NCBI RefSeq assembly: GCF_030272615.1
Contig: NC_081408.1
Span: 311,069,118-311,133,117, forward strand
Source of the DNA: Cryptomeria japonica
Taxonomy: Eukaryota; Streptophyta; Pinopsida; Cupressales; Cupressaceae
Direction: 5' to 3'
DNA length: 64,000 nucleotides
Made by a program: the position numbers and the translations under genes. The notes beneath the pieces were generated by a model. The model saw only the letters and a program-made list of their open reading frames with translations. It had not been told where the DNA came from and did no database searches. Positions 48,481-59,771 of the stretch are shown piece by piece; position 1 is the first letter of the stretch; each line of letters begins with the position of its first letter.

Positions 48481-50639
48481 GTGGATGATTTAGTGAGTTG
48501 TCATCTTCTTCTGAGAAGGTCAGTTACTGAGGTGAAGTCAGATGACCCACCATAGACTGAAACCGATCAATGTCTAAATCTTTTGGAACATTGGTGGTGA
48601 GAAATGCTTTGTCTAGGATCTCTTTGTGAGCAGATGAGAGTTTTAGCAATTCAAAGATTGAGATTTAAGCATTTGTCCTTTTCAACTAATCAACAATACT
48701 ATATCCAAAAGATGATGATGAAGTTAACCTTTTAAATTTGTCCAAGGTCGATTCTTTTTGTTTGTTTGGCAAGGCTGATGGGTTTGATGTTGCTTGAGCC
48801 GGGTCGGAAGAACTAGCTCCTTGGAGGGTGACTTTCTTTTGAGAATGGGTGAGAGCTCTTGCATATCGTGATTCATTTGGTTTATCTTGGACTATAATCA
48901 CATTTCAATATTCTGAGTGGGAAGACTCAATCATGTTGATAACATTGTCCTGACTGGTATAAGTATAATTTACCTTGGCACCTCCTTTGGTCTTTGAAGA
49001 ATCACCTTGTTTGTAAATAGGCAAGGGGTCTTTAAATGCTTTATGGTCTATATTAGTTGGATGATTCCCAACAACAACTTTACCAATGTCTATGAGATCT
49101 TGAATCTCATGTTTTAGCTTCATGCAATTGTTTATGTTATGACCTTTATTCTGATGGAAGTCATAGTGTTCATTTTCTCTCCACCATCTTGGTTTGACTT
49201 CTAGATCATATGGTCTAGAGTTATCTAGTAGTGTTATCAAGTTGTTTGCAACCAGAGTTTTGAAAGCGGATTCATACGATTCTTTGAGAGGAGTAAAGTC
49301 ATGCTTAGCTTTGGAAAGCCAAGGCTTTTCTTTGAACCATTCTTTTGTTTTCTTTGGTGGATTTTTTGCTGCAACCTCAGCAGCTTTAAGTGCTTGTGTA
49401 CCACTAGCCAAGTTGAATATTGTAGATTTTGAGTTGGCTTGGACAGTGTCTACTACTCCATCATTAACAACATTCTTGTTATTGTCTTTACCAAACTTCC
49501 AATACTTATTCTTCTCTTTAGAGCTAGATCCTGGTTGTGTTTCTTTCCAAGGTGTGATATCCCCCTTCTTTATGAGCACATCTTCCATTTGAATGGCATT
49601 ATCTACCATTTTTTTAAATGATTGGTGTACTTGCATTTGTATACTATATTTCAGTTCGGGGACCAAGTTATTGAAAAATATATCCATTTTCTCAGAGTTT
49701 GGGATAGGTCATGGATACCTAAAGAATATCTTTCTCCAACATTGGAGGAAAGTAAGAAGAGGTTCCCCTATTTTTTGTTGAGTATTACAAAGATCGATCA
49801 TAGTCATAGGATGTCGAATGTTGTATGAATATTATTGTAAGAATAGTTGGATTAGTTCTTCAAACATTTTTATTCCTTTGGGTAGACTTGAGAACCATTC
49901 CATTTCTTGACCCCCTAAACTCCTTGGGAAGAGGCGCATGAGGTAAGTTTGATCCTGCATGAACTCCATACAAGAAGCACAAAATTCCTTGCCATGATCT
50001 TGAGGATATGAGGTACCATCATATTTGTCAAATTTTGGGATCTCCACTCGTGAAGGAAATGGAGGCATGTATAAATTCTTGTCAAATGGAAAGGGACATA
50101 TTGTTTCTACAGAATATTATTTTGGGGACTTGTCCTTATTCTTCACTTTTGTGACTTCCATCCATAAGGATAGTAATTGTTTGTGTACCATGAGTTTAGG
50201 TGAGTATTCCTTTTTAGTAATGAGTGTCTAGACATCATATCCAGTAGGAAGTTTGGCACCTTGTTTTGCTAGTTCTAAGAAATAGTCTTCCTTCTCTCTA
50301 GTCATGATAACTTTCATCATTTTTCTAAAGTCTTTGTCCTTTTGACAGTCAAGGATTTCTTTTTCTAGAGGTTTAGTGTCTTTGTCAGTCTCACTTGATG
50401 ATGAGGAATCATTATCATTTGTGGGAATGTTATTATCATCCTTGTTTCCATCAATGTGTTCCATCTCATGCATAGTGGGAGATTCAGGCTCATCAAAAAT
50501 TGGTCCACGTGATGACGACAGTATGTCAGTGAGTGGATCCTTCACGTAGAATGAATTATCTTGATATTTGAAGGGTTCTTTTTTGCCTTTGGCTTCTTTC
50601 TTGCAAGAACTCCTGGTTTGTGTAGGAATTTTTATGGAT
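48481..50639 (-). pseudogene. Tat gag
   Basis: The frame can be followed from about 50630. It has an acidic Asp/Ser-rich N-terminal part (50228-50545) and a retrotransposon gag core: FPRSLGGQEMEWFSSLP near 49890, then a block around 49750 and LVPELKYSIQ near 49640. A long open stretch covers 48905-49687. A knuckle-like motif (YDFHQNKGHNINNC near 49130-49175) has its first Cys replaced by Tyr. A Lys/Ser-rich tail follows to 48686. Stops at 50228, near 50100 and 49832 split it. Confidence 0.85.
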
Positions 50640-52851
50640 TAGTGTGACCTAAAGTTGTTTGTGATGCAAAGGTCAAGATCAATTTTAGAACTAGTTGTTC
50701 TATTTAGAGTATTGTTTGGGAGAAACAACTGAGATTCAGTCTGGTTTCAAGAAAGATCTATCTTATATAAGACGTATATCTAAGTTGATTCTAGGCGTAG
50801 TGTAAGATTCAGTCTGGTTTCAGGAACGATCTATCTTGTATAAGACATTATCTAAGTGACTAAAATTTGATAGGTAGTTGATTGAACTAGCTGAAAGATG
50901 ATCGACCAAATCGTGCAACGCAAATGGAAGAGGTACACTATCTTGATCTGTTTATGCTCAAGAAAATTGATAACCAATATTATGTTCACTATAAGTTGTT
51001 TTTAGGCAAGTTTGACTATTCTGTTCTGACAAAACCAGAGATTTGTACGACAGGATTTTTTGAACCGGATGATAATTTAGCAACTATAGGATGACAAAAG
51101 TTTTGTTTCGTATGAGTTGTTGTCTCTTACCGTATGACAGATGGGTATGTGGAGGGTGACAAAGGACTCAGAGCAGTTCTATTTCATATGACATAGGATA
51201 CAGAATTAGATGACAAATTAGAAGACTCGTATGATATAGGATCAAATGTAGCATGATAAATTATTAGACTCATACGACTATTCACAGGGCAGAGACTTAA
51301 AATTATGAGCTTTTTGGATTGCTGAGTATGACCACTGAGTATCACCAATTCTGAAATGGACTAATTTTTGACTAGGATAGACTAGTTTTGGACAGAATTC
51401 TGACTTAGGCTGAACTAGTTTCTGACATGGATAGAGTTTCGACTTAGGATGAACTAGTTTCTGACATAGACAAAGTTTCGACTTAGGATGAACTAGTTTC
51501 TGACACAAACAGAGTTTTGACTTAGGATGAACTAGTTTCTGACATGGACAGAGTTTTTGACTTAGGATGGACTAGTTTCTAACACGGATAGAGTTTCAAC
51601 TCACTGAGTTGTTTCTTATCTTCTCCAATTTTTTGGTATTTTAGTTTTTGTTTCAGGGATGAAAACACTAAAAACAAGTAGTATGTATATTGACTCCAAT
51701 CATAGCATGAAAACCCTAAGGAATTTGGTGAGGAAAGAAAACATTTTCTTGTAGACTCAGGTACACACCCAATAGCTAATCAGAATATGGCCATTGAGTC
51801 TCACGGAATGGATTCTCAACGCTATATTATCTGACTCCAAACGCTAATGGGGGCACAAAATGACAAGTATCTTGGGAGAGTTACTATCTCTCTTGCACAA
51901 AGATTATCCCCTTTCAGAGGTGAACCAGGTACCTTCTAATTTTAATTGGAACTAGTCATGGATCCGTTTGGTGCGTCGAGGTATAAACTCAATTAAGAGG
52001 TCTCCCAGCCTTGAAAACTAAGGTTTAATATACCCGAAGGTATAGAGGAGAGCTATTCCCAAGCACTATCATTGACTTGATTTTCATCAAATCCCATTTA
52101 TTTTATAGTGGGTTGGAGTACTTGGTGTTTAGCCATTCCCACTTAGGTCATTCCCCTCACACTGGCCGTAACGGCTTTAAGAGTTTTTCAACCCCTCGAG
52201 AGGGTAGGCCTACTAAAGATGTACAAATCTCAAACAAAGAAAAAAGCCTCAAGGGTCTGGATTTCTGATTGTCTAGAAAAAGATGAGAATACTCTCCTAC
52301 CTCTCAGAATCTTCTAAAAACATGAAAGACAGATTTGTTCTTTAACCAGATAGCAAGTTAGGTTCCTAAAAAATGAATTTAAAGAATACATGATGTTTAG
52401 TCGATTCTCCTTAGGCAGCCTACAAAGACAACAAATCAGTAGTCATATTATCTTTATGCAACAAGCATATTCTTTGACAAGTGTTCTACAAAAACTGATT
52501 AGGCTGTGAAATTTTTTGAGATAGACAGATAAATAGTCAGGGTCAGTCAACAGAATAATAAAAAAATCATCAAAATTTGCCTCTTTTTTTTTTTAATTAA
52601 CTTTTTACCAGAAAATATAGAGTCGTATGACAGTATGAAAACTCATACGATACAAGATCCCAACTTGTATGAGATAGGATTCCAGTTCGTACGATACCCA
52701 CAGTTTGTCATTTCCTCCTATGGGAATTGTCGTACTAGATGTATGGACGAAAAATCAAAAAATCTGAAATCTGGAAAATATCAAAAAACATAAGCAGTCA
52801 GTCTTGGAGGCTGAAAAATGTAGTCTTCTACCCCATGATGGGTACTAGATA
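50640..52851 (-). other. Tat 5' leader, non-coding
   Basis: 2.2 kb between the 5' LTR and gag with no supportable gene. It contains a ~70-bp direct duplication (copies starting near 50733 and 50807, sharing ATTCAGTCTGGTTTCA), a ~39-bp tandem array (51367-51600), and about ten CGTATGA/CGTACGA motifs at 51046-51272 and 52621-52735. No clear tRNA primer site was recognised just inside the LTR; minus-strand TAGTACCCATCATGG is the only candidate. Confidence 0.6.
51367..51600. repeat. ~39-bp tandem repeat, about six copies
   Basis: The unit begins GACTTAGGATGAACTAGTTT and recurs near 51402, 51441, 51480, 51519 and 51559, with a degraded first copy near 51367. Because 39 is a multiple of three, the minus strand reads as a 13-residue repeat (CQKLVHPKSKL-like), but no start or domain supports real coding. 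Confidence 0.85.
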
Positions 52852-53997
52852 TGTGTGTGTGAAAAAGTGGTCTATAAGCTACAAGCACAACACTTCAATT
52901 AAGTCATTATATGCATGGTTAGTAATCAATAATCAATAAGTAATAAACCATAACAAAGCGACTAATTGCCTTCTAAAAGATGTGAGTATAAGATTGCTCT
53001 CAGATTGTTATAAGCAATACTAGTGACTAGACTACACCAAGATGAAGGATTTAATCTATATGATATTAACTATATGGATGCAAGATGGATGAATAATTCA
53101 AGCAAATAATCAATTCAAGCAATAATGGATGCAAGCAATGATGAGTGAGTAAAATAGATACAAATAATCTAAAAAGCACAATAATCTTCAATGACTCCAG
53201 AGCGAAATTAGAGTGATAATAATCTCCAAGCATGTTCTCAAAAATCTCTAGGGTAAATTGGAATGAGAGCTGAAGACTGAATTTATAGAGAATTACAAAG
53301 GAGAAAAGCTCAATTTAGGATTAATTGAAAATAACTGAGAAATCAGGTTAAGCTAACCTTGAGATAGATTCCAATTATAGTTTAATTGAAATGCATTCAA
53401 ATTAGAAGTCCAAGTTGCATTGGAAATAATAATAAATTAATTCCATGCATTTGTGATAAAAATAGATAATTCTTTTATTTATTCAAGAAAAGAGTCTTTT
53501 CAATGCAATTGAACTTTTTTTTCTGAAAAGCTTTGAGTTCCAATTTTAGAGAATAATTCAATAATTCAATTTAATTGCTTTTCTGATTTCAAGTTCTAAA
53601 TTTAGGAAAAGAAATAATATCTCAAGTTTGATTTCTCTTTCAATTCAATTCTTTTTGTTTAATTTCAATTCAACTCTTGTTTTGTAATTAATTCCTCTTT
53701 TGTAATAAATTACTTCCTTTTGTATGATTAAATGGCAATTTTATTAATTAATTAAATATGCAAGGATATTTAATGAATTAAAATGGGATAATTGATCAAA
53801 ATGATATTCTTGGAAATGATTCAATTATTTAAATAAATATTTAATTAATATTGAGTAATTGATTTGCCATGTGATATTTGATGATTAAAAAATTAATAAT
53901 GTGCTCAAGATTGATTTAATTGCCTTTGGTTAGGACCTTGGTGATGTTGTCGAGACTAGGGGCCCATGGTTTAGATGACCATTTTTAGGGTATTACA
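52852..53997 (-). repeat. Tat element 5' LTR
   Basis: Matches 36601-37707 end to end, with an extra 41 bp near 52911-52951. CA at 53996-53997 is followed directly by the AAGAG duplication. Confidence 0.93.
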
Positions 53998-54002
53998 AAG
54001 AG
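53998..54002. repeat. Target-site duplication of the Tat element (AAGAG), high-coordinate copy
   Basis: Exact copy of 36596-36600. Removing one copy plus the element restores continuous LINE ORF1 phase. Confidence 0.9.
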
Positions 54003-54177
54003 GAGGGTCCTGATGGCATGGGTCCCCATCCTTTTGACCATCCTCATCATCCACCATAGATCACAAAGAGACAAGTTGTCCTTGAGCTACAGAGGCAGTA
54101 GAACCAGAGGAACTAGCCGTGTTGTTCCCTCCATTCGCAAAATTCAAATTTTCCTCCAGGTGCGCGATTCCCTCCAT
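54003..54177 (-). pseudogene. L1-type LINE ORF1, N-terminal part
   Basis: The minus-strand ATG at 54175-54177 opens a frame (MEGIAHLEENL) that reaches the Tat insertion in phase with the ORF1 sequence beginning at 36600. One in-frame TGA is present near 54060. This is the start of the same ORF1 whose DUF4283-like and CCHC parts lie at 35104-36600. Confidence 0.75.
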
Positions 54178-54186
54178 AACTTGTTA

Positions 54187-55209
54187 TGAGACTTACATAT
54201 GTTACATCAAGAGACATGAGAAGATAGTTGAAAGCAGAAATGTAAGAGTAGATAGCAGCTTTGACATGTTAGGATCAACCTCTCAAGAGGATTTAACACT
54301 CAGATGTTGAGCTACCCGGTTAAGGGATTTACAATGTAAGGCCTTTTAGGACCTATCTGATTAAGGGATTTTTCTATTGTAACTATTAGGATAACAATAG
54401 TGAATGATCTGGGTATAGAACTTAACTATTTGCTTGATCAGATCCAATTCTTGCTCCAAATCTTCTACACTCTGGCAGATCTCATACTCTAGTTTGGCTT
54501 CACACTCTTCTCAAAACCACTGACACAACAAACATCAACTGTAACGACATAAATAACCTTTACAACTTAGTGGGTTACAAAACCCTAAGACTTACAATAT
54601 AGATCATCATGGATATTTTACAACTCAGTACAGATCATCATTGATCATCATATGAATTATTACAATCAATTACAAATCAATTACAACCATTGAAAGATCA
54701 TTGCATCTCGATCTGATACAAAGTCTAACCCTTAGAACACTCTTCTAATTGCTATGCTATTTCCCAAGAAATTCGCTCTCCAAACGCACCAAAACATCAT
54801 TCAAACACTTCACGTAGTTTCAGCCACATCATCACCAACATTTGAACTTGATGTAGATCACCACCAAACCAAAAATCATTACCGGTTAAGATAATTCTTT
54901 ACTGATCCTTAAACCTTTCTTAAACCCTAGCAAAAATACAACAAAAGTAATAAACATAATTTTCAATAACCAAAACTTGATGCGGTTCTAGTCAGATACA
55001 TATTTCAATGATACAAACTCACATTCCAAATCGCAACACTTCAATCATCACCAATCACTAGATCTAATCAAAACATTTCCTCATTTACTAGTTAAGGTCC
55101 TAATTCCCAGTTCATTGTCTTCAATAATGGTAAAGCATATTCGGTAGACCAAAAAGACTTAGATGACAAAATACAACATAGTAAACATCAATTGCCATCA
55201 ATGACAACA
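54187..55209 (-). repeat. Possible solo LTR-like sequence, reversed
   Basis: Read on the minus strand it starts TGTTGTCATTGATGGCAA (from 55209) and later has AATCCCTTAACCGGGT (near 54330) and a related CCCTTAATCAG copy, both typical of the copia LTRs at 1467-26938. It is not an obvious full match to them. No target duplication or primer site was found and the low-coordinate end is uncertain. It may be a solo LTR of a related family. Confidence 0.3.
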
Positions 55210-56403
55210 CAAATAACTGATCAAAGTCATCCAATCATGCAATCTCAATGTCATGCCCAAACTTTTGGGCAAAAACAAAACAACAAATTTTATTTTATTT
55301 TGACAACATAAACTCACAAAATAATCTACATTTAAAATGAAATCAATTAAGTTTTGTCTTAACTAAGGTGTAAATAGAAGTGTTTACTAAAGCTAGAAAG
55401 AATAACTCCATCAATGAAGTGATAATACTTAATGAAGACTAATTATTCCCTAAGAGGGTCATCGCAATTTAATTAGTTAATTTAATCAACCTAATTAATT
55501 TGCCGCTAATTAAAGTCGAGGGATATTTAAATATCTCAATTGCATTTAAAACATTCCAGACCAAAAATTATGATAATGTTGTCTTAAATTTAAAATTAAT
55601 TAATTGGGCGCATGCAAATTCATTATTTAAATTTAACCAATAAGGTTACAAATTCAACAATGTTATTTGCCAAATAAATCTAATTTATACTATAGCCAAT
55701 TTTAATTTCCCCTAAACCTTCAAATTTTGACTATTAAATAATTTGGCCGAAATTCGCCTCACAGGTTAAAAATTCGTATAAAATAATTAATAATTTTCAT
55801 TTACAAATTTTCCCCAAATTAAATTTAACTTGACGTCCACATTTAATTAAATACAAAAATTATCTATGAAATATCCTTATTAATAATCCTTGATAAAATT
55901 ACGTCAATAATTGCGATATTAGAACTATATAAAATTAATCCCCCAATTAATTTCAGCTAAAAGTGAAAGGGGTCTAATTATTACTTAAGCGTTCATTAAT
56001 ATTTATTAATAAAATCAAATCAAATTGGTTTCAACTTAACCTCATATATATATATATATATATGCAATTGGAAAAAAAAATCTAAATTTATACCTACCCC
56101 TTCATATATATAAATATGGTGTTAAATTAAATAATCCAGCTATACCAACTAATTATAATACTACAACTTACACCAAAAACCCTAAATTTAAAAGTTATAA
56201 TAAAAACTATAATTCAAATCTCTCTTTAATTTTTATATGCTAACCCTAACCTGAATATGGGCTAGGGTTGCATTACTAATATACTTTTATTATTTAAATG
56301 CTAACCCTAACCCGAAATTGGGTAAGGGTTGCATTTTTATCAACTAAAATTCTTTTCTTTTCTCTTTGTTTTAGTCTCTAGGGTTTTGTGTGTGTGTGTG
56401 TGT
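55210..56403. other. AT-rich non-coding DNA
   Basis: No gene. Contains an 8-bp stem with 2-base loop at 55254-55271 (TGCCCAAA/TTTGGGCA), a 20-bp AT dinucleotide run near 56044-56063, and two ~60-bp direct copies at 56238-56336. Each of these copies can fold through GCTAACCCTAAC and its complement GGGTTGC. A GT run occupies 56387-56403. Confidence 0.6.
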
Positions 56404-56753
56404 TGCAGGGTGGAGGCGGCAATTGAAATGGAGGCAGAGCCATCCGAAGGGAAGCCACGGAGGGGGTTTGAAGTGGGCAGTAGGTATCATAGGGCTCCCC
56501 GTAGGGAACGACCGCAGTTGAGCCCTGCGGGTCAAGGCCCACAGTGCGGCTGTTGCCACCACTGTGGGATGCTACCCACAGGGAACGACCGAAGCCGCTA
56601 CCCTTGTTGGTTGCGGCCCACATTGCGGTCGCGGCTGCCACTGGGGGACACCACCCACAGAGAATGACCGAGCTGCTTCCCTTGTGGGTTGCAGCCCACT
56701 GCGCGGGCAGGCTGCCCTGTGGGTCTCCCCACGGGGGTCGAAGCCCAAGTCTT
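56404..56753. repeat. GC-rich island of ~78-bp degenerate repeats
   Basis: Strongly GC-rich within very AT-rich DNA. The anchor GAACGACCG (or GAATGACCG) recurs at 56506, 56583 and 56662, spacing 77-79 bp, each followed by a GGCCCAC/AGCCCAC block and a GCTGCC block; a partial fourth unit follows at 56709. Short frames are open on both strands, as GC-rich repeats often are, and none has a recognisable domain. It follows a GT run and TTGCAG, so a splice-acceptor-like start is possible but unsupported. Confidence 0.6.
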
Positions 56754-59741
56754 TTTTTGTCATTTTTTTTTTTAATATATTAAAAATATAAGTATATATA
56801 TATATATATATATCCAGGGTTGGGTTTTTTTTTTTTTGATATCCCTTTTTTTAAAAATATATGTAGGACAAAAACATAGTATAGGTAGTATAGAGTAGAT
56901 ACACATTCATTTCTTTTTGTATGTGTGTAAAATGTGATCTAGTTAACATGTATACAAATATTCTTTTAGCTAGATTAAATAGATTTATATTATGCAGCAT
57001 TAACAACATTATGACTATCAGTTTTAACAGTTTGATAAATATATAAACTAGTTCATTTCTTCTTTTAAAATTAGACATAGATCTATTTGCAATTTCTGGT
57101 TTTCTAAGTCTGTGTATGCATAAATTTTCTTTTACAAGAAAAACACATAACAACAGACTTTCAACATTTCCCTTCATTTTAACTTGTAATAGATAACTAT
57201 AGAAAAGAGGTAAATTTAAATTTGTCTACTTTAGCTTTCTCCATTTTTTTTTAAAATAGGAAAATAACAGTAATAAGTACAATTACAACAACATTTAAAT
57301 AGTACCGAAAAACACTTAAAACATTATTATTTCACTTTCTGCATTTCCTTTTTTTATATATAAATTATAGAGATAAATAGATGATAGATTTCAATAGAAG
57401 TTAGATTTAAATAAAAGACAGATTTCAGATAAATGATAGATTTTAGTTAAAAGACAGCATCATAATACATTTATTTTCCTTTGCAATTTATACAAAACAA
57501 AGTTAACCAAATGCACTCCTTTTTTATTCATTTTAAATGATCCATACATCAATAAAACATATCTTAAGGCTCAATCAATAATACAGATTTCTAAATCATT
57601 TTACAATATATTTATAGTAGAAAAATTGTTTCCTTTCCCATCCTTTCTTTACAACAAATAAAAAAATTACATTTTTTTTTTCTTTCTGAAATTAAAATAA
57701 AATCACCAACTCCTAGCGTTCATTTTTCCTTCTTTTCCAAGCAACTTGCATACAAAATCTTAAGGTTGTGACCATGGAGTGCTCATCTCCCAGCCTAGGC
57801 TTACTAGAAGCCACCCTCGAGCTTGGAGAACCAAGTCCTAGACGGGTTACACTCAAGCAAACACAAACAAGCAAGGGGAAAAACTCAAGCAAACGCATTC
57901 CTATCCCAATGCTGAACTTTATCAGATAGTGTGATATTTACATGGGTGGAAGTGGACCAAGTACCTTGAGGAGAATTGGAAGATAGTAGATCACAACCAA
58001 CTCATGGCAACCAAGAACACAACAAAAATCCATCTTAACCCAACATCCTTATGACCCCCAAGGCATACATGCCATACTTTCTCCCCTTATGACCCCTAGA
58101 TATATAAACAAAACTATGCAACAAGGGTCACATAAACAAACCCTTGAGATCACTCTCATAATGAGAGCCTCTCACTCTAAGGTTGTCAAACTCCTTCCAC
58201 CCTCAAGGCCATTCTACCCTCCCAATTGTAAGAAGTTCTTGGACACTCCCAAAACACAAGAAAATGAATAAAAAGAAATAAGAGAAAGATCATATAATAC
58301 TTTCACAAAGGAAATACAAAGAAAGAAACATTTACATTCAAGCAATCCTAGAACCAGATTTCCAAAATGCAAGTAAGAAAATGCACCAACCTTGAATCTG
58401 CCAATGGTTTTCTAGGGATAGCTTGGAGAAGAGCAGCCTAATTCCACAAATCTTTTTCAGCAACACTTATCCAAAATTCTATTCTAAAATTGTTTTTTTT
58501 TTCAAAATTGCAAGATCTCCAAAGATGGAGAGTGGGTGATTACCTCGCTAAGTCTCAATCTCTTGCCTAAGAAGGCTTCTCCCACTCTTTCTAACCTCTT
58601 GGATAGAGTGAGCGGCTCCCATTGGTTGGTTTTCCCTAGGTCTTACACACTCCCTAACCAAGGCACCTCAAGAAGAGGAATGTAATGGGGAAGAGGAATG
58701 ACACATACCAACAAGGTTGCCTACCCAAGGATGGCACTCCTAAAGATGAAATTTGGCCATCTAGGAAAACCCACCTTTTTGGGAGCTAAAACAAGTCCTA
58801 GGGGAAGGACACATGGCCAAATTTGGCCTTCACCCATAGGTACCCTATAGGGCCGTCTAAAAATGCTCCAAAACTGACTCTAGGAGTTGGTTTAACCCTT
58901 AGAAAGTCCACCTAAAGTTAACCTACGGGTCAACTTTGAGTTGACCCTCCTTATGGCTCACTATCCTAGATTTCTTGGAACCTTCAAGGATAATTTGGAA
59001 ATATATTAATTAAACAAAAAATAAATCTCTCAAAAAGGTGACATGACAATTGCCAACACAACAAACAACATATGTGTCAAGTGACACTACAAAAATAATT
59101 CCACATCACAAATACACACATGGCAATTGTCTCTTCAATGATTTAAACAATTTAAAAAATACAATTTACACACATGCAAATATTTACGTTTACGAATAAA
59201 ATACAATACATACGGGGTGTTGTCTCTCCAAATAGACAACCCCTGGTTTTACGAACGTACATAGGCCTAGGCTTGATTCTCCATAATGTTTCCATGGTCA
59301 CATGGATAATTTTCCTGCACATCTCAATTACACATTAGTAATTCCCAATAGCCTCATATAATATTAAACACATAAATAAGAATACAAATCAATCACTCTG
59401 CATACAATTGACATCATACAAATCAATTTACCATATAACAAGGCAAATCCACATAAGCAATTATCATAATCCTCATAAATTTAATCCATTGATAAGATAT
59501 GCATCATAATAAAGTCCTGCAAATCAAATGATGACATACACCATCTCAATGCTATTCTATTCTAGAATCATTAAAAATTTTATATCCACAATGCATAGAA
59601 ATGAAACATCAATATATCAATGTTATCCAATTACTGGGATCATATAAAGTTCTATATCCATAATGCATAAAATTAAAGCATCCATAATAGTTCCAACATG
59701 AAAATCACCGAAATGCTAGGATGGGTCAGGGTAGGGCCTCA
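56754..59741 (-). other. Non-coding DNA, right part probably a chromovirus 3' LTR
   Basis: No gene supported. 56754-57700 has T-runs and an AT dinucleotide run near 56793-56812. On the minus strand, TGAGGCCC begins at 59741 right after a polypurine tract, so a chromovirus 3' LTR extends downward from there. Its other end is unknown because the matching LTR is outside the window. A short hairpin (GGGGTGTTGTCT paired with AGACAACCCC) lies at 59216-59246. Confidence 0.45.
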
Positions 59742-59755
59742 AACCCTCCCCCTCT
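59742..59755 (-). other. Polypurine tract of second chromovirus
   Basis: Minus strand AGAGGGGGAGGGTT between the pol stop (59772) and TGAGGCCC. Confidence 0.65.
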
Positions 59756-59771
59756 AGGCATGAACTTCCTC

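Larger units (their letters stand above)
36601..53997 (-). mobile_element. Tat-type Ty3/gypsy element, 17.4 kb, nested in LINE ORF1
   Basis: Two direct LTRs (1107 and 1146 bp) with TG...CA ends and a perfect AAGAG duplication define the element. On the minus strand the order is 5' LTR, long leader with tandem repeats, gag, aspartic protease, spacer with a G-patch-like motif, RT, degenerate RNase H, second RNase H, integrase, a plant mobile domain gene on the opposite strand, polypurine tract, 3' LTR. The second RNase H and the extra antisense ORF are known traits of the Tat/Ogre lineage. Stops throughout make it non-autonomous today. The two LTRs look roughly 95% identical by eye, aside from a 41-bp indel. 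Confidence 0.93.

Noticed and set aside
51278-51508. 13-residue repeat protein encoded by the leader tandem repeat
   Set aside because: Frame is a by-product of a 39-bp period; no start context or conserved domain.
52830-52851. Tat primer binding site candidate TAGTACCCATCATGG
   Set aside because: Does not start with TGG and I could not match it to a tRNA 3' end with confidence.
30880-54210. Possible LINE target duplication (ATGTTACATAT near 30890 versus ATGTAACATAT near 54200, minus strand)
   Set aside because: Imperfect, and the low-coordinate copy lies within the RNase H coding end rather than after a poly(A) tail; probably coincidence.
56238-56336. CCCTAAC motifs as interstitial telomere repeats
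   Set aside because: Only isolated CCCTAAC units, not runs of the plant CCCTAAA repeat.
56329-56667. Plus-strand ORF in the GC-rich island as a host exon
   Set aside because: Open frames occur on both strands in repeated GC-rich DNA; no domain, and the only splice-like signal is a TTGCAG after a GT run.
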